DNA of 64,000 bases from contig JACOUP010000008.1 of assembly GCA_016177765.1 (NCBI GenBank), forward strand, positions 1,089,165 to 1,153,164. Reading direction: 5' to 3'. The stretch is from Deltaproteobacteria bacterium. Lineage in GTDB: Bacteria > UBA10199 > JACPAL01 > JACOUP01. Under the pieces are notes generated by a model that was not told where the DNA came from, did no database searches, and saw only the letters and a program-made list of their open reading frames with translations. Position numbers and translations under genes: made by a program. Shown in pieces: positions 24,097 through 33,328 of this stretch (positions are counted from its first letter, which is position 1; the number at the start of each line of letters is the position of its first letter).

Positions 24097-24558
24097 ATGA
24101 AATGCCCTTTCTGTTTGGATGCCAATAACCGTGTGATCGATTCCCGCCTCTCCAAGGAGGGGGATCTGATCCGGCGCCGCCGGGAGTGTGAGGCCTGTAG
24201 CCGGCGGTTTACCACTTACGAACGGGTCGAGGAGTTTTTGCCGCTGGTGGTCAAGAAAGATGGCCGACGGGAGCCTTACGACCGGAACAAGGTACGGGGG
24301 GGGATCCAGAAGGCGTGTGAAAAACGGCCGATCTCGATCGAGACGATCGAAAAGACAGTGACCGCCGTGGAACAGTCCCTGCAGGAGAAGGGGGAAAAGG
24401 AGATCCCTGCCTCTGAAATCGGAGAGAGGATCATGGCGGAACTGAAACAACTGGATCAGATCGCCTATGTCCGGTTTGCCTCGGTCTATCGGGAGTTCAA
24501 GGATATTAATGAGTTTATGGCGGAATTGAAGGGGTTGTTGAAACAGCCTGTGAAATGA
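24097..24558 (+). CDS. nrdR: Transcriptional repressor NrdR
   Basis: ATP/dATP-sensing repressor of ribonucleotide reductase genes. The 153-residue protein has a zinc ribbon (CPFC at 3-6 and CEAC at 31-34, followed by [11 protein letters not shown]) and an ATP-cone domain (about 49-139, beginning [18 protein letters not shown]). All expected residues are present. No ribosome site is visible, and a TATAAT lies just before the ATG. The stop overlaps the ribD ATG by four bases; glyA-nrdR-ribD order is common in bacteria. Confidence 0.97.
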   Translation: MKCPFCLDANNRVIDSRLSKEGDLIRRRRECEACSRRFTTYERVEEFLPLVVKKDGRREPYDRNKVRGGIQKACEKRPISIETIEKTVTAVEQSLQEKGEKEIPASEIGERIMAELKQLDQIAYVRFASVYREFKDINEFMAELKGLLKQPVK

Positions 24559-25706
24559 CCCACGAATTCTACATGAGACGTTGCCTTGAACTCGCCAGAC
24601 AGGCGGTCGGCCGGACCTCTCCGAACCCGATGGTTGGGGCCGTTATCGTTCAGAAAAATAAAATTATTGCCGAGGGGTATCACCACAAGGCCGGTCTGCC
24701 GCATGCGGAGGTAGAAGCGATAGAAAATGTAGGGGCGGCCCTGCGTGGCCGCCAAAAAAAGGGCAGACACACAGGTCTGCCCCTACAAGAGGTTACCTTA
24801 TATATCAATCTCGAACCCTGTTGTCACCAGGGTCGAACCCCTCCCTGCACGGAGGCGATTGTCCGATCGGGAATCCGTAATGTCGTTGTCGGTGTCGGCG
24901 ACCCCAATCCCCTGGTGGGGGGAAAAGGGATTGCTTGTTTGCGAAAAAAAGGGGTTCGGGTTGAATTGGGGATCCTTGAACAGGAGTGCCGACAACAGAA
25001 CGAGGTTTATTTCAAGCATATTTCCACCGGACTCCCTTTTGTTATTTTGAAGGCGGGGGTCACACTGGACGGGATGGTGGCGACCCGAAAAGGGGACTCG
25101 CGCTGGATTACCTCCCCGGAGTCCCGCTTGAGGGCCCATGAACTGAGGGATCAGGTCGATGCGATTGCCGTCGGGGCAAACACCGTGGCAAGGGACAATC
25201 CCCAACTGACCACACGAATTCCAGGGGGAAAGGGTAAAAATCCGCTCCGACTTGTCCTGGACAGTTCTCTTTACGTGGAGCCAACGGCCAAGGTTTTTGG
25301 GAAAACCGCCGGCCCGCCGCCGGTGGTGGTGACCGTTGAAAGGGTTTCTTTGCAAAGGCAGAAATTATTCCAGAAGGCCGGTGTGGAGATCCTCTTCTGC
25401 CGGTCAACCCCCGGGGGGAGGATTGATCTCCATGATTTCCTCCACAAATTGGGTGAGAAGGGGATCACCAGCCTCCTGGTGGAAGGGGGGCCGGGTATCC
25501 ATTCATCGTTTATCGAACAAGGTTTGGTGGATAAGCTCCTCCTCTTCTATTCCCCCCGCTTTTTGGGGGGGGGTGGGCTTCCGATGTTTTCCGGTCTGGA
25601 AAATGAGGGTCTGAAAGGGCTCCCGACACTCCACTCTGTCTCTGTGGAAAAGGTGGGGCCAGACCTCCTGGTAACGGGGTATCTTCTCCCCAACAGGGCT
25701 GATTAG
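24555..25706 (+). CDS. ribD: Bifunctional riboflavin deaminase/reductase RibD
   Basis: Catalyses the deaminase and reductase steps that follow GTP cyclohydrolase II in riboflavin synthesis. The deaminase domain shows HAEVEAI (zinc and catalytic Glu) and [15 protein letters not shown]; the reductase domain begins near [25 protein letters not shown] and contains [14 protein letters not shown] 60-base repeat inserts 20 residues (about 59-78) between the two zinc motifs of the deaminase, a sensitive place. The frame and both domains remain intact, so the enzyme is probably still functional. Confidence 0.95.
   Translation: MTHEFYMRRCLELARQAVGRTSPNPMVGAVIVQKNKIIAEGYHHKAGLPHAEVEAIENVGAALRGRQKKGRHTGLPLQEVTLYINLEPCCHQGRTPPCTEAIVRSGIRNVVVGVGDPNPLVGGKGIACLRKKGVRVELGILEQECRQQNEVYFKHISTGLPFVILKAGVTLDGMVATRKGDSRWITSPESRLRAHELRDQVDAIAVGANTVARDNPQLTTRIPGGKGKNPLRLVLDSSLYVEPTAKVFGKTAGPPPVVVTVERVSLQRQKLFQKAGVEILFCRSTPGGRIDLHDFLHKLGEKGITSLLVEGGPGIHSSFIEQGLVDKLLLFYSPRFLGGGGLPMFSGLENEGLKGLPTLHSVSVEKVGPDLLVTGYLLPNRAD
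24728..24787. repeat. 60-base composite family B element inside ribD
   Basis: Ends are perfect inverted repeats TGTAGGGGC (24728-24736) and GCCCCTACA (24779-24787). Inside lie two further hairpins, GGCGGCC...GGCCGCC and GGGCAGAC...GTCTGCCC, joined by an A-run. It is exactly 20 codons long and keeps ribD open. The terminal repeats make it look like a tiny non-autonomous mobile element. Confidence 0.85.
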
Positions 25707-25757
25707 GGGAAAAGGCCTCTCCTTCGGGTCACAGTAAAATCCAATGTAATTTCAATG

Positions 25758-25787
25758 AGTAGGGGCGCGTGGTCGTCTGCCCCTACT
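25758..25787. repeat. Family B palindrome between ribD and the subtilase gene
   Basis: AGTAGGGGC (25758-25766) faces GCCCCTACT (25779-25787), a 30-base element in the 114-base gap. It could act as a weak hairpin between the two genes. Confidence 0.8.
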
Positions 25788-25820
25788 TTGGCATGTTATT
25801 TGCTCTGTTAACCAGTGGCT

Positions 25821-28250
25821 ATGAAAGCATCGACCATAAAAATCTTGTCCTTTATCGGCCTTGGTCTTGCCCTGTTGGGTCTCGCCTCTTGCGGCGGCAG
25901 TGATGACGACGGGGTGGATGCCACGCAATCCGACAAGCTTCTGGCCGGCCGGTGGCAGGCCCAGTCGATGACCGGTGAGGTCCGTCTGGTTCTTACCTTT
26001 ACGATGAAGAAGGGGGAGCGCGGAATCACCGTTGAGGGAAAGGCGAATGATGGTTCGACGGCGTTTGCCGTGGCCGGGACCTACACCCCCAAGGGAAAAC
26101 AGATTGATTTTATATTCCCTCCCACCGACCCGATGACCCACAATTATGAGATTGATGATAAATTGCTCGTGATCGACAAGACCTATTACTACTCCAAGAC
26201 TGGCGAAGCCGGAGATGTTATCGGTGGCCGTGTTGCCGGTCGTGTAAAAATTGGCCCTGATTCTGTGGCGATTGCGAGCAAGGGAATCACCGTGGCGAGT
26301 GCTGTGCCGGGGGAGGTCCTGGTTCGTTACAAGGAAAATCGGGTAGCGGTCGGGAACGGTTCTCTTCAAGGGATGAGTTTGGCCTCTGGAGCGGGTGATT
26401 CACCCGAAGGGGGATCCTCTCTGACGGTCCAGTCTGTTGAGGAGAATACCGGCACCGGTATCACCAAGATTAAATTCAAAGAGCGATTCACCCAAGGGTG
26501 GTTCACCCAAGGGAGTTCCTCCCTCCAGGCGATGGGCGTAGAGACCGCCGATTTTGCCAAACAGGTTTTTGACCGGAGAGACCTTTATACCCGGGCCCAC
26601 TCCCAGGCGAAGGCGGCCTGCGCCCAACTCAAGGCGTCCGATCCCGATATCGAGGCCTGCAGTCCCAACACGATTCTTCGAATACAGAGCCATGCCGGTG
26701 ACAAATGGAACTTGCCGCTCATCAATCAGCCGGCGGCCCTTACCTTCTTTCCAAATAACAGTGGGTCGGATCTGATCGTGGCGGTTCTGGATTCAGGGAT
26801 TATCCCCAATCACCCCGCGTTTCAGGGGCGGTTGGTGGCCGGCTACGATTTTGTGGACAATAATGCCGATGCCACGGATACGATGACCACCGGTGCGATC
26901 CGTTTCCATGGGACCCATGTGGCCGGGATTGTCGCCTCTGTCGCCCCCAAGGCGAAGATCATGCCGATCCGTATTGTGAATGGGACGGAAACCAATGTGG
27001 ATCTGGCCTGTCAAGGGCTGGACTGGGCCAAGAACAATGGGGCCCGAATCATCAATATGAGCTTTGGGTATCCTTTGGATGCGGAGGGCCGGGCGCTCTT
27101 TGAGCCCTGTCTCCGGAGGGCTTCTCAGGCAGGTCTGGTCCTTGTGGCGGCCTCAGGGAACGGGAATCCGGAAAATCCCTCGGTACCGATGAGCAATGAG
27201 ACTGTTTACCCCTGCGCCTTTCAGGAGGTTATTTGCGTCGGGATGACCGGAGAGTATGGGGAGTTTGTCGATAGCTATGAGGCCTACGGGATCGTTTCCA
27301 ACTATGGCCCCCGGCAAGATCTTGTTGCCCCCGGCGTTGAGGTGACGAGTGCCATCGGCCCAACCGATCAATACGGTCTCTTGAGCGGAACGTCACAGGC
27401 GGCCCCCCATGTGGCCGGTGTGGCGGCGATGATGCTCTCCAAGAATCCGGCCTTGAACAAGACCCAGGTGAAGGATATTTTAACACAAACCGCCTTCGAT
27501 CTGGGCTCCGTGGGGCGTGACAACTATTATGGCTGGGGGCTGGTGAATGCCGGTGCCGCCCTTTCGGCCGTCGCCAACCAACGGGCCCCGCTGTCTGTTT
27601 CTTATGCGACCATGCATCTGGAAGAGGGGCTGATGGGGGCGCCGCTCCTGGTCTTTAATAGAGAAGCCGCCGTGACGATCAAGGATCAGGCGAATGTCCC
27701 CTGGCTTTCTTTTGAGACGTTGGAGAAAAGAAATGCTGGCTGGATCGTTGGGATCAAGATCGATGAAACCCTGGCCGAGGGGACTTATAATGCCACTGTG
27801 GTTGTGACCTACGGCGCCAGTACGCTGGAGGTTCCGGTCATTGCGGAGGTGACCTCCGGCAGTGGCGACCCTGACGACCTGGAGAAACTGGTCGAGGATC
27901 TCATCAAAGGGGCGAAGGATTATGGGGCGATCGATCTCTTTCTGGTCAATACGGCAACCGGCAAGCCGGAGGCCCACGTTCGGGCGACCTCCTCTGGCGG
28001 CTACACCTTCCTCTTTGAGGGGATCGCCGATGGCAATTTCTACCTGGCGGCCGGTATCGATACCAACAAGGATGGCAAGGTCTGCGGTGATATTGTGGAC
28101 GAGCCCTGCACCGGCCTCTCGAAAAACGGAACAGTTCCCAAGGATCTCAAGGATTACAAGATCCTGACCATTGATGAGGAGACCCTCATTACGAATCTGA
28201 CGCTCAACCTCCCGACTCCCTCCTTGACGGATGTCTCCCTGACCAAGTAG
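25821..28250 (+). CDS. Subtilisin-like (S8) serine protease lipoprotein
   Basis: An 809-residue exported protease; ATG at 25821 is chosen over a GTG six bases upstream. Signal peptide and lipobox GLASC anchor it to the membrane. The catalytic triad is visible: Asp324 (AVLDSGIIPNHP), His366 (HGTHVAGIVAS) and Ser525 (GTSQAAPHVAG). An N-terminal domain of about 280 residues precedes the catalytic domain, and the C-terminus carries a Ca-binding-like DTNKDGKV segment. Two family A repeats are inserted in the linker before the catalytic domain (GAGDSPEGGS and RFTQGWFTQGS). It stands between ribD and ribE, an unexpected place for a secreted protease. Substrate unknown. Confidence 0.92.
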   Translation: MKASTIKILSFIGLGLALLGLASCGGSDDDGVDATQSDKLLAGRWQAQSMTGEVRLVLTFTMKKGERGITVEGKANDGSTAFAVAGTYTPKGKQIDFIFPPTDPMTHNYEIDDKLLVIDKTYYYSKTGEAGDVIGGRVAGRVKIGPDSVAIASKGITVASAVPGEVLVRYKENRVAVGNGSLQGMSLASGAGDSPEGGSSLTVQSVEENTGTGITKIKFKERFTQGWFTQGSSSLQAMGVETADFAKQVFDRRDLYTRAHSQAKAACAQLKASDPDIEACSPNTILRIQSHAGDKWNLPLINQPAALTFFPNNSGSDLIVAVLDSGIIPNHPAFQGRLVAGYDFVDNNADATDTMTTGAIRFHGTHVAGIVASVAPKAKIMPIRIVNGTETNVDLACQGLDWAKNNGARIINMSFGYPLDAEGRALFEPCLRRASQAGLVLVAASGNGNPENPSVPMSNETVYPCAFQEVICVGMTGEYGEFVDSYEAYGIVSNYGPRQDLVAPGVEVTSAIGPTDQYGLLSGTSQAAPHVAGVAAMMLSKNPALNKTQVKDILTQTAFDLGSVGRDNYYGWGLVNAGAALSAVANQRAPLSVSYATMHLEEGLMGAPLLVFNREAAVTIKDQANVPWLSFETLEKRNAGWIVGIKIDETLAEGTYNATVVVTYGASTLEVPVIAEVTSGSGDPDDLEKLVEDLIKGAKDYGAIDLFLVNTATGKPEAHVRATSSGGYTFLFEGIADGNFYLAAGIDTNKDGKVCGDIVDEPCTGLSKNGTVPKDLKDYKILTIDEETLITNLTLNLPTPSLTDVSLTK
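26393..26417. repeat. Family A palindrome 1 in the subtilase gene
   Basis: GGGTGATTCACCC (26393-26405) followed by GAA and a half unit GGGGGATCC. It reads GDSPEGGS, the same frame as the copy in the third sigma-54 activator. Confidence 0.8.
26483..26520. repeat. Family A palindromes 2 in the subtilase gene
   Basis: GCGATTCACCC, AA, GGGTGGTTCACCC (26496-26508), AA, GGGAGTTCC: period 15. It reads RFTQG-WFTQG, a different frame from the copy 80 bases upstream. Confidence 0.8.
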
Positions 28251-28261
28251 TCTTAAGGCCG

Positions 28262-28867
28262 GTGTTTACCGGCATCGTCGAACAGACAGCGATTATTTGC
28301 CAAACGCGGAGGATTCCAGCGGGGGTCCGGCTTGTCCTCAGACCGAAGTCTCGGCCGGTCCGCGTCAAGATTGGTGAGAGTATCGCGGTGAATGGCTGTT
28401 GCCTGACGCTGGTCCGGTACCGGAGCGGCCTCCTCGAATTTGATGTCGCCCGTGAATCCTTAAAAATCACCACACTCGGTCTGCTTCAAAAAGGAATGAG
28501 GGTAAACCTGGAGAGGTCCCTCCGGTTTGGAGACCGGATTGGAGGGCACCTTGTGACCGGCCATGTCGATGCCATGGGCCGGATTGTCTCTCTTCGAAAA
28601 TACCCCAATGGGGCGGAATGGACGATCTCTTTCCCAAAGAAATTGGCGCGGTCTATTTTGATGAAGGGGTCGGTCGCGATTGACGGGGTGAGTCTCACGA
28701 TCAACAGGGTGCTCCACCCAAAGGTCAACCGCCGGCAGTCTACTTTTAAAATATTTCTCATCCCTCATACCCTCAAAGTCACGAATCTGAAGGACCGGAA
28801 GGCCTCTGACCAGATCAATTTGGAGGTTGACAGGCTCGCCCGATATAGAGGAAGTCTTCCAAAATGA
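28262..28867 (+). CDS. ribE: Riboflavin synthase RibE (alpha subunit)
   Basis: Dismutates two 6,7-dimethyl-8-ribityllumazines into riboflavin. The GTG at 28262 is the start, because it yields MFTGIVEQ, the almost invariant N-terminus. The internal duplication is visible: VNGCCLTLV in the first half and [11 protein letters not shown] in the second, with [12 protein letters not shown] at the boundary. The 201-residue length is normal. The stop overlaps the ribBA ATG (ATGA). Confidence 0.96.
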   Translation: MFTGIVEQTAIICQTRRIPAGVRLVLRPKSRPVRVKIGESIAVNGCCLTLVRYRSGLLEFDVARESLKITTLGLLQKGMRVNLERSLRFGDRIGGHLVTGHVDAMGRIVSLRKYPNGAEWTISFPKKLARSILMKGSVAIDGVSLTINRVLHPKVNRRQSTFKIFLIPHTLKVTNLKDRKASDQINLEVDRLARYRGSLPK

Positions 28868-30078
28868 AACTTTTATCCCCCCAACAGAAGGTAGAAGAGG
28901 CCCTTGAGGCGATCCGTCGGGGCCGGATGGTGATCCTTGTGGATGATGAGGATCGCGAGAACGAAGGGGATCTCGCCATGGCGGCCGAGAAGGTAACGCC
29001 GGAGGCGGTCAACTTCATGGCCCGGTATGGAAGAGGTCTGATCTGTCTGACCCTGACGGTAGAGAGGGCGGGTCGGTTAGGGTTCCAACCGATGGTGATG
29101 GAGAACACCTCCCCCTTCGGGACCGGATTTACCGTTTCTATCGATGCCCGGGAGGGAACAACGACCGGGATCTCCGCCCACGACAGGGCCGTGACGATTC
29201 TTAAGGCGATTGATGACAAGGCAGAACCTTCCGATTTCACGAGGCCCGGCCATGTTTTCCCGCTACGGGCCAAGAAGGGGGGGGTCCTTGTGCGTAGCGG
29301 CCAGACGGAAGGTTCTGTTGATCTGGCCCGTTTGGCAGGCCTGAAACCCTCCGGTGTTATCTGTGAAATTATGAAGGAAGACGGCTCCATGGCCCGCCTG
29401 CCGGATCTGGAAAAATTTTCCAAGGAGCACAACCTCCCGATTGTTTCTATTGCCGATCTGATCAGCTACCGGATGCAGAAGGAAAAACTGGTGCGAAGGA
29501 TTGTCGAGGCCAATCTGCCAACGGGATTTGGAGACTTCCGGCTGATTGCCTATGAGAACGATGTCGATCAATGCACCCATATCGCCCTCATCCGTGGGGA
29601 GATTCGTCCGGGTGAACCAACGCCTGTTCGAGTCCACTCAGAGTGCCTGACGGGGGACACCTTCGGATCGGAGCGTTGCGATTGTGGCAAACAGCTCCAC
29701 GCGGCGATGGAGAGGATTGCCAAGGAAGGGCACGGGGTCCTCCTTTATATAAGGCAAGAGGGGAGGGGGATCGGCCTCCTGAATAAAATTCGGGCCTATG
29801 CCCTTCAGGAAGAGGGGTACGATACCGTGGAGGCGAACGAAAAACTGGGGTTTCAGGCGGATCTGAGGGATTACGGAATCGGGGCGCAGATACTGGCGGA
29901 TCTCGGGCTTTCCAAGATCCGGCTGATGACCAACAACCCCAGAAAGATTGTGGGGCTTGAGGGGTACAATCTCACGATTGTCGAGAGGGTCCCGATCGAA
30001 ATCGAACCCTCGGAAAAAAATGCCAGGTATCTCAAGACAAAGAGGGAAAAGCTGGGACACCTCTTGAAGAAGGCGTAG
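28864..30078 (+). CDS. ribBA: DHBP synthase/GTP cyclohydrolase II RibBA
   Basis: Bifunctional enzyme giving both riboflavin precursors. The N-terminal DHBP synthase has [21 protein letters not shown] and the [18 protein letters not shown] pattern. The C-terminal GTP cyclohydrolase II has the zinc site [23 protein letters not shown] and MTNNPRK. Both catalytic halves look complete at 404 residues. Stop and ribH start overlap as TAGTG. Confidence 0.97.
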   Translation: MKLLSPQQKVEEALEAIRRGRMVILVDDEDRENEGDLAMAAEKVTPEAVNFMARYGRGLICLTLTVERAGRLGFQPMVMENTSPFGTGFTVSIDAREGTTTGISAHDRAVTILKAIDDKAEPSDFTRPGHVFPLRAKKGGVLVRSGQTEGSVDLARLAGLKPSGVICEIMKEDGSMARLPDLEKFSKEHNLPIVSIADLISYRMQKEKLVRRIVEANLPTGFGDFRLIAYENDVDQCTHIALIRGEIRPGEPTPVRVHSECLTGDTFGSERCDCGKQLHAAMERIAKEGHGVLLYIRQEGRGIGLLNKIRAYALQEEGYDTVEANEKLGFQADLRDYGIGAQILADLGLSKIRLMTNNPRKIVGLEGYNLTIVERVPIEIEPSEKNARYLKTKREKLGHLLKKA

Positions 30079-30554
30079 TGAAAACTGAAAATTTAAAATC
30101 CCTTCCAAACAATTTTTCCGCAAAAGGATTGCGCTTTGCGCTTGTTGTGAGTGGTTTCCACCGGTCGATTGCATTAAAGCTGGAGGCCGGAGCAAGGCAG
30201 TTCTTGCAAAAGAGGGGGGCCTCACTTCGGGATATTCATGTTTTTCAGGCCCCCGGTTCCCTGGAGATCCCGCTCCTTTTGAAGCGGCTGGCCCGTTCCA
30301 AAAGGTATAACGCCCTCGTGGCCTTGGGGGTGGTGATTAAGGGGGAGACGGCCCATTTTGAGATTGTGGCCGGGGAGGCGGCACGGGGGATCGCCCAGGT
30401 GGCCTATGATTTTGAGATCCCGGTCGGGAATGGTGTTTTGACGACCTACACGGTAAGGCAGGCTTTGGAGCGGGCCGGCGGCCGGCACGGAAACAAGGGG
30501 GAAGAGGCGGCCGCCGCTGCCTTGGAGATGATTTTTAGGTTAAGGATAAAATAA
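30078..30554 (+). CDS. ribH: Lumazine synthase RibH
   Basis: Condenses the two products of the RibD and RibBA branches into 6,7-dimethyl-8-ribityllumazine. A GTG start at 30078 shares a base with the ribBA stop. Signatures: QAPGSLEIPL, ALGVVIKGETAHFE and NGVLTTYTVRQALERAG. It has the usual 158 residues. Next is nusB, as in many bacteria. Confidence 0.96.
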   Translation: MKTENLKSLPNNFSAKGLRFALVVSGFHRSIALKLEAGARQFLQKRGASLRDIHVFQAPGSLEIPLLLKRLARSKRYNALVALGVVIKGETAHFEIVAGEAARGIAQVAYDFEIPVGNGVLTTYTVRQALERAGGRHGNKGEEAAAAALEMIFRLRIK

Positions 30555-30556
30555 GG

Positions 30557-30997
30557 ATGGGCCAAAGGCGGAAGGCGAGAGAGGCGGCATTGCAAGTACT
30601 CTATCAGGTCGAGATGACCGATACCGAGCCGCGACAGGTCTTGCCCCTCTTCTGGAGGGAGCAAGAGATCTCGTCGGAGACTCGAGACTTCGCCACAGAG
30701 ATTGTGGAGGGGACTTATCGGAACCGGGAGGAGATTGATCAGCTGATCGAAAAACACTCCGCCCACTGGAGGCTTTCGCGGATGGCGGTTGTGGACCGGA
30801 ATATCCTCCGTCTGGCCGCTTATGAACTTTTATATCGACGCGACATCCCGATCAATGTTACGTTGGACGAGGCGATCGAGATCGCCAAAAAATTCGGCAC
30901 CGAGGAGTCCGGGGCCTTTATCAATGGCATCCTGGACCCGATGGCCAAGGGAGTGACAAAAGGTGATTCATCTGGCGCTCACCACAAAACCGATTGA
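30557..30997 (+). CDS. nusB: Transcription antitermination factor NusB
   Basis: Binds boxA RNA with NusE during rRNA transcription. The 146-residue all-helical protein begins GQRRKAREAALQVLYQVEMTD and contains RNILRLAAYELLY and NVTLDEAIEIAKKFGTEESGAFINGILD. The tail KGDSSGAHHKTD overlaps the next gene by 35 bases and resembles a decayed family A repeat. Confidence 0.95.
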   Translation: MGQRRKAREAALQVLYQVEMTDTEPRQVLPLFWREQEISSETRDFATEIVEGTYRNREEIDQLIEKHSAHWRLSRMAVVDRNILRLAAYELLYRRDIPINVTLDEAIEIAKKFGTEESGAFINGILDPMAKGVTKGDSSGAHHKTD

Positions 30998-31532
30998 CGA
31001 GACAGGGGCCCGTCTTGCAGTCGCCACATTTTTTGAAGACCTTCGGCCTCTCAAAGGGCAGGTCGGGCTTCTGGACTGGCGTCTGAACGGTCGGCTCTCC
31101 GAACTGATCCTCAAGGGGAAGATCGAGGGGAAGTTCATGGAGGCGCTAATGATGCCCTCTTCCGGGCGGATCGGTTCTCCGGAGATCCTCCTCTTTGGCC
31201 TCGGTCTTTCGACGGAGGCCACCGAAAAAAGGCTCACCGAGGCCTTTTCGGCGATCATCGACAAGATCCAGCTCCTGAAGGGGACCGAATTTGTCATCTC
31301 CTTCTCCGACTTGGCCAGTGACTTTATGGGTTGGCGGGGCCTGATCCGCTCCTTTGTCACGATGCTTGCCATGAAATGCGGGGAAGAGGAATTTCGGGTT
31401 GTTTGCTCCGAGGAACCCCGTTGGGAGAATGAGGCCCGCCGGCGCAACATGGATTTTGGCCCTTCCGTGACCCTTCATTATGATGAAGAGTCGGTGGAAG
31501 GGGAGAAGGGCGTCAGTGCTGATGTCGCTTAA
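30963..31532 (+). CDS. Stand-alone N-terminal domain of leucyl aminopeptidase (M17)
   Basis: A 189-residue protein resembling only the non-catalytic N-terminal macro-like domain of M17 aminopeptidases: LDWRLNGRLSELILKGKIEGKFMEALMMPSSGRIG in the correct order, then LLFGLG. The metal-binding peptidase domain is absent, and the next gene starts at once, so it is not a frameshift of a whole enzyme here. The GTG at 30963 overlaps nusB. Such single domains occur in deltaproteobacteria without known role; nucleotide or ADP-ribose binding is a possibility. Confidence 0.8.
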   Translation: MIHLALTTKPIDETGARLAVATFFEDLRPLKGQVGLLDWRLNGRLSELILKGKIEGKFMEALMMPSSGRIGSPEILLFGLGLSTEATEKRLTEAFSAIIDKIQLLKGTEFVISFSDLASDFMGWRGLIRSFVTMLAMKCGEEEFRVVCSEEPRWENEARRRNMDFGPSVTLHYDEESVEGEKGVSADVA

Positions 31533-32607
31533 TCACGAAACAGTGATGTCCCTTTTGAAAACGGTCAAGGAGCCGGAACTGGGACGGGATATTGTTTCTC
31601 TGGAGATGGTCCGAAATCTGGAGATCCGGGGAAACGATATCTTTCTGACCGTTGTCCTGACAACCCCGGCCTGTCCTTTAAAAGAAACAATCAAAAATGA
31701 GATTGATCAGACTCTCAAAAGAGGTTTTCCCCAGATCGGAAAAATTGAGGTGGCCTGGGGGGCGGAGGTCAAGTCCCGCAGGATCCCCTCGCAGGATGAG
31801 AAAAGGATTCCTGGGGTGAAGAATGTCATTGCCGTCGGGAGTGGCAAGGGGGGGGTTGGTAAATCGACGGTGGCGGTCAATCTGGCGCTGGCCCTCCAGA
31901 GCGAAGGGGCCTCGGTCGGCCTGCTCGACGCCGATATCTACGGCCCTTCCATCCCGATCATGTTTGGCATTCAGGAAGGGGAAAAACCAAAAATTGTCGG
32001 CAACAACCGGATTGAACCTTTGGAACGTTTTGGCCTCAAACTGATGTCGATGGGGTTTCTCCTCCCTCCCAATGAGGCGGTAATCTGGCGGGGACCGATG
32101 CTGGGGAAGATGCTCCAGCAGTTTCTGGAACAGGTGGAGTGGGGGGGACTGGATTATCTTGTTGTCGATCTTCCGCCGGGAACCGGGGATGTCCAGCTCT
32201 CGCTGGCGCAGTTGATCCCGCTCTCCGGGGCGGTTGTTGTCACCACACCTCAGGATGTGGCGTTGGCGGATGTCAAACGGGCGATCAAGATGTTTCAGGT
32301 GACCAACGTTCCGGTACTGGGGTTGGTGGAGAACATGAGCTGGTTTGAATGCCCCGGATGCAAGACGCGGCATGAGGTCTTTCACAAGGGGGCGAGCGGC
32401 CGTTACGAAACTCTGGGACTGCCATTTCTGGGAGAAATTCCGCTGGAAACCATAACCAGCGAGAGCGGCGATGACGGGCGGCCGATTGTCGCGAGGGATC
32501 CTTCGGCGGCGCAGTCCAAACGGTTCATCGAGATGGCCAGGCAGGTGGCGGCGCACCAGAGCGTGAGCAACTTTCAGGGTGAGTTAGAATTACCATCATT
32601 GCATTAA
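31522..32607 (+). CDS. Mrp/NBP35-family iron-sulfur carrier ATPase
   Basis: Delivers iron-sulfur clusters to target enzymes in the cytoplasm. From the ATG at 31522 it has 361 residues: an N-terminal MIP18/DUF59 domain (VKEPELGRDIVSLEMV, TTPACPLK), then the deviant P-loop GSGKGGVGKST near 106-116, DLPPGTGDVQLSL, and the cluster-binding ENMSWFECPGC..R motif. The start overlaps the preceding gene by 11 bases. A role in loading the window's many Fe-S enzymes is plausible. Confidence 0.93.
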   Translation: MSLNHETVMSLLKTVKEPELGRDIVSLEMVRNLEIRGNDIFLTVVLTTPACPLKETIKNEIDQTLKRGFPQIGKIEVAWGAEVKSRRIPSQDEKRIPGVKNVIAVGSGKGGVGKSTVAVNLALALQSEGASVGLLDADIYGPSIPIMFGIQEGEKPKIVGNNRIEPLERFGLKLMSMGFLLPPNEAVIWRGPMLGKMLQQFLEQVEWGGLDYLVVDLPPGTGDVQLSLAQLIPLSGAVVVTTPQDVALADVKRAIKMFQVTNVPVLGLVENMSWFECPGCKTRHEVFHKGASGRYETLGLPFLGEIPLETITSESGDDGRPIVARDPSAAQSKRFIEMARQVAAHQSVSNFQGELELPSLH

Positions 32608-32626
32608 TTTAAAAAAGGGGGGGGTT

Positions 32627-33328
32627 ATGAACGGGCAGGATATTGTCGCACAGTCTTCGGTCTCGGCGGTTCTGGGCCGCTTCTTCACCAAGGTCTACAC
32701 CTGGATGGCACTGGGGCTGGCCCTCACCGGTTTTGTTGCCGCTTTTGTAGCGAGCGAGCCGTCAATGCAGAAGGCGATCCTCGGCAGTTCCGGAAATTTG
32801 ATTCTTATTATCATTGCCCAGCTGGCGATGGTCTTTATCCTCTCGGCGCGAATTCAGAAATTGAGTCCTGCCGCCGCGACAACCCTTTTTATCATTTATG
32901 CGGCTCTCAATGGCCTGACCTTTTCCACGATCTTTCTGATCTATTCCGGCCAGTCGATCGCCCAGGTTTTCTTTATCTCCGCCGGCACCTTCGGGGGGAT
33001 GAGCGTTTACGGGTACTTCACCAAGAAAGACCTGACCGGTGTCGGACGGATCGCGATCATGGGGCTCTGGGGGGTCATCCTGGCCTCCGTCGTGAATCTC
33101 TTTTTCAAAAGTAGCGCCTTTGACTACCTTACTTCCCTTATTGGCGTCGTCATCTTTGTCGCGTTGACCGCCTATGATACCCAGAAGTTAAAAGTGATGG
33201 CGACCGGTTTTCAGGAGGAGAGCGAGGGGTACGCCAAGATGGCGATCCTGGGGGCGTTGGCGCTTTACCTCGACTTCATCAATCTCTTCCTGATGCTCCT
33301 CAGACTTTTTGGGGATCGTCGAAGATAG
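32627..33328 (+). CDS. Bax inhibitor-1/YccA family membrane protein
   Basis: An inner-membrane protein of 233 residues with about seven hydrophobic segments, beginning FFTKVYTWMALGLALTG. Family features are FISAGTFGGMSVYGYFTKKDL and the acidic segment AYDTQKLK near the end, proposed in homologues to be part of a pH-sensitive calcium leak. The last residues are FLMLLRLFGDRRR. A GGGGGG ribosome-like run precedes the ATG. It is the last gene of the plus-strand run. Confidence 0.93.
   Translation: MNGQDIVAQSSVSAVLGRFFTKVYTWMALGLALTGFVAAFVASEPSMQKAILGSSGNLILIIIAQLAMVFILSARIQKLSPAAATTLFIIYAALNGLTFSTIFLIYSGQSIAQVFFISAGTFGGMSVYGYFTKKDLTGVGRIAIMGLWGVILASVVNLFFKSSAFDYLTSLIGVVIFVALTAYDTQKLKVMATGFQEESEGYAKMAILGALALYLDFINLFLMLLRLFGDRRR

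Noticed and set aside
24470-24560. FMN riboswitch before ribD
   Set aside because: ribD overlaps the nrdR stop by four bases, so there is no room for one. The 28251-28261 gap before ribE is also too short.
30940-30975. Family A palindrome at the end of nusB
   Set aside because: GGTGATTCATCTGGCGCTCACC resembles a decayed unit but lacks the GGGTGA...TCACCC core, so it was not counted.
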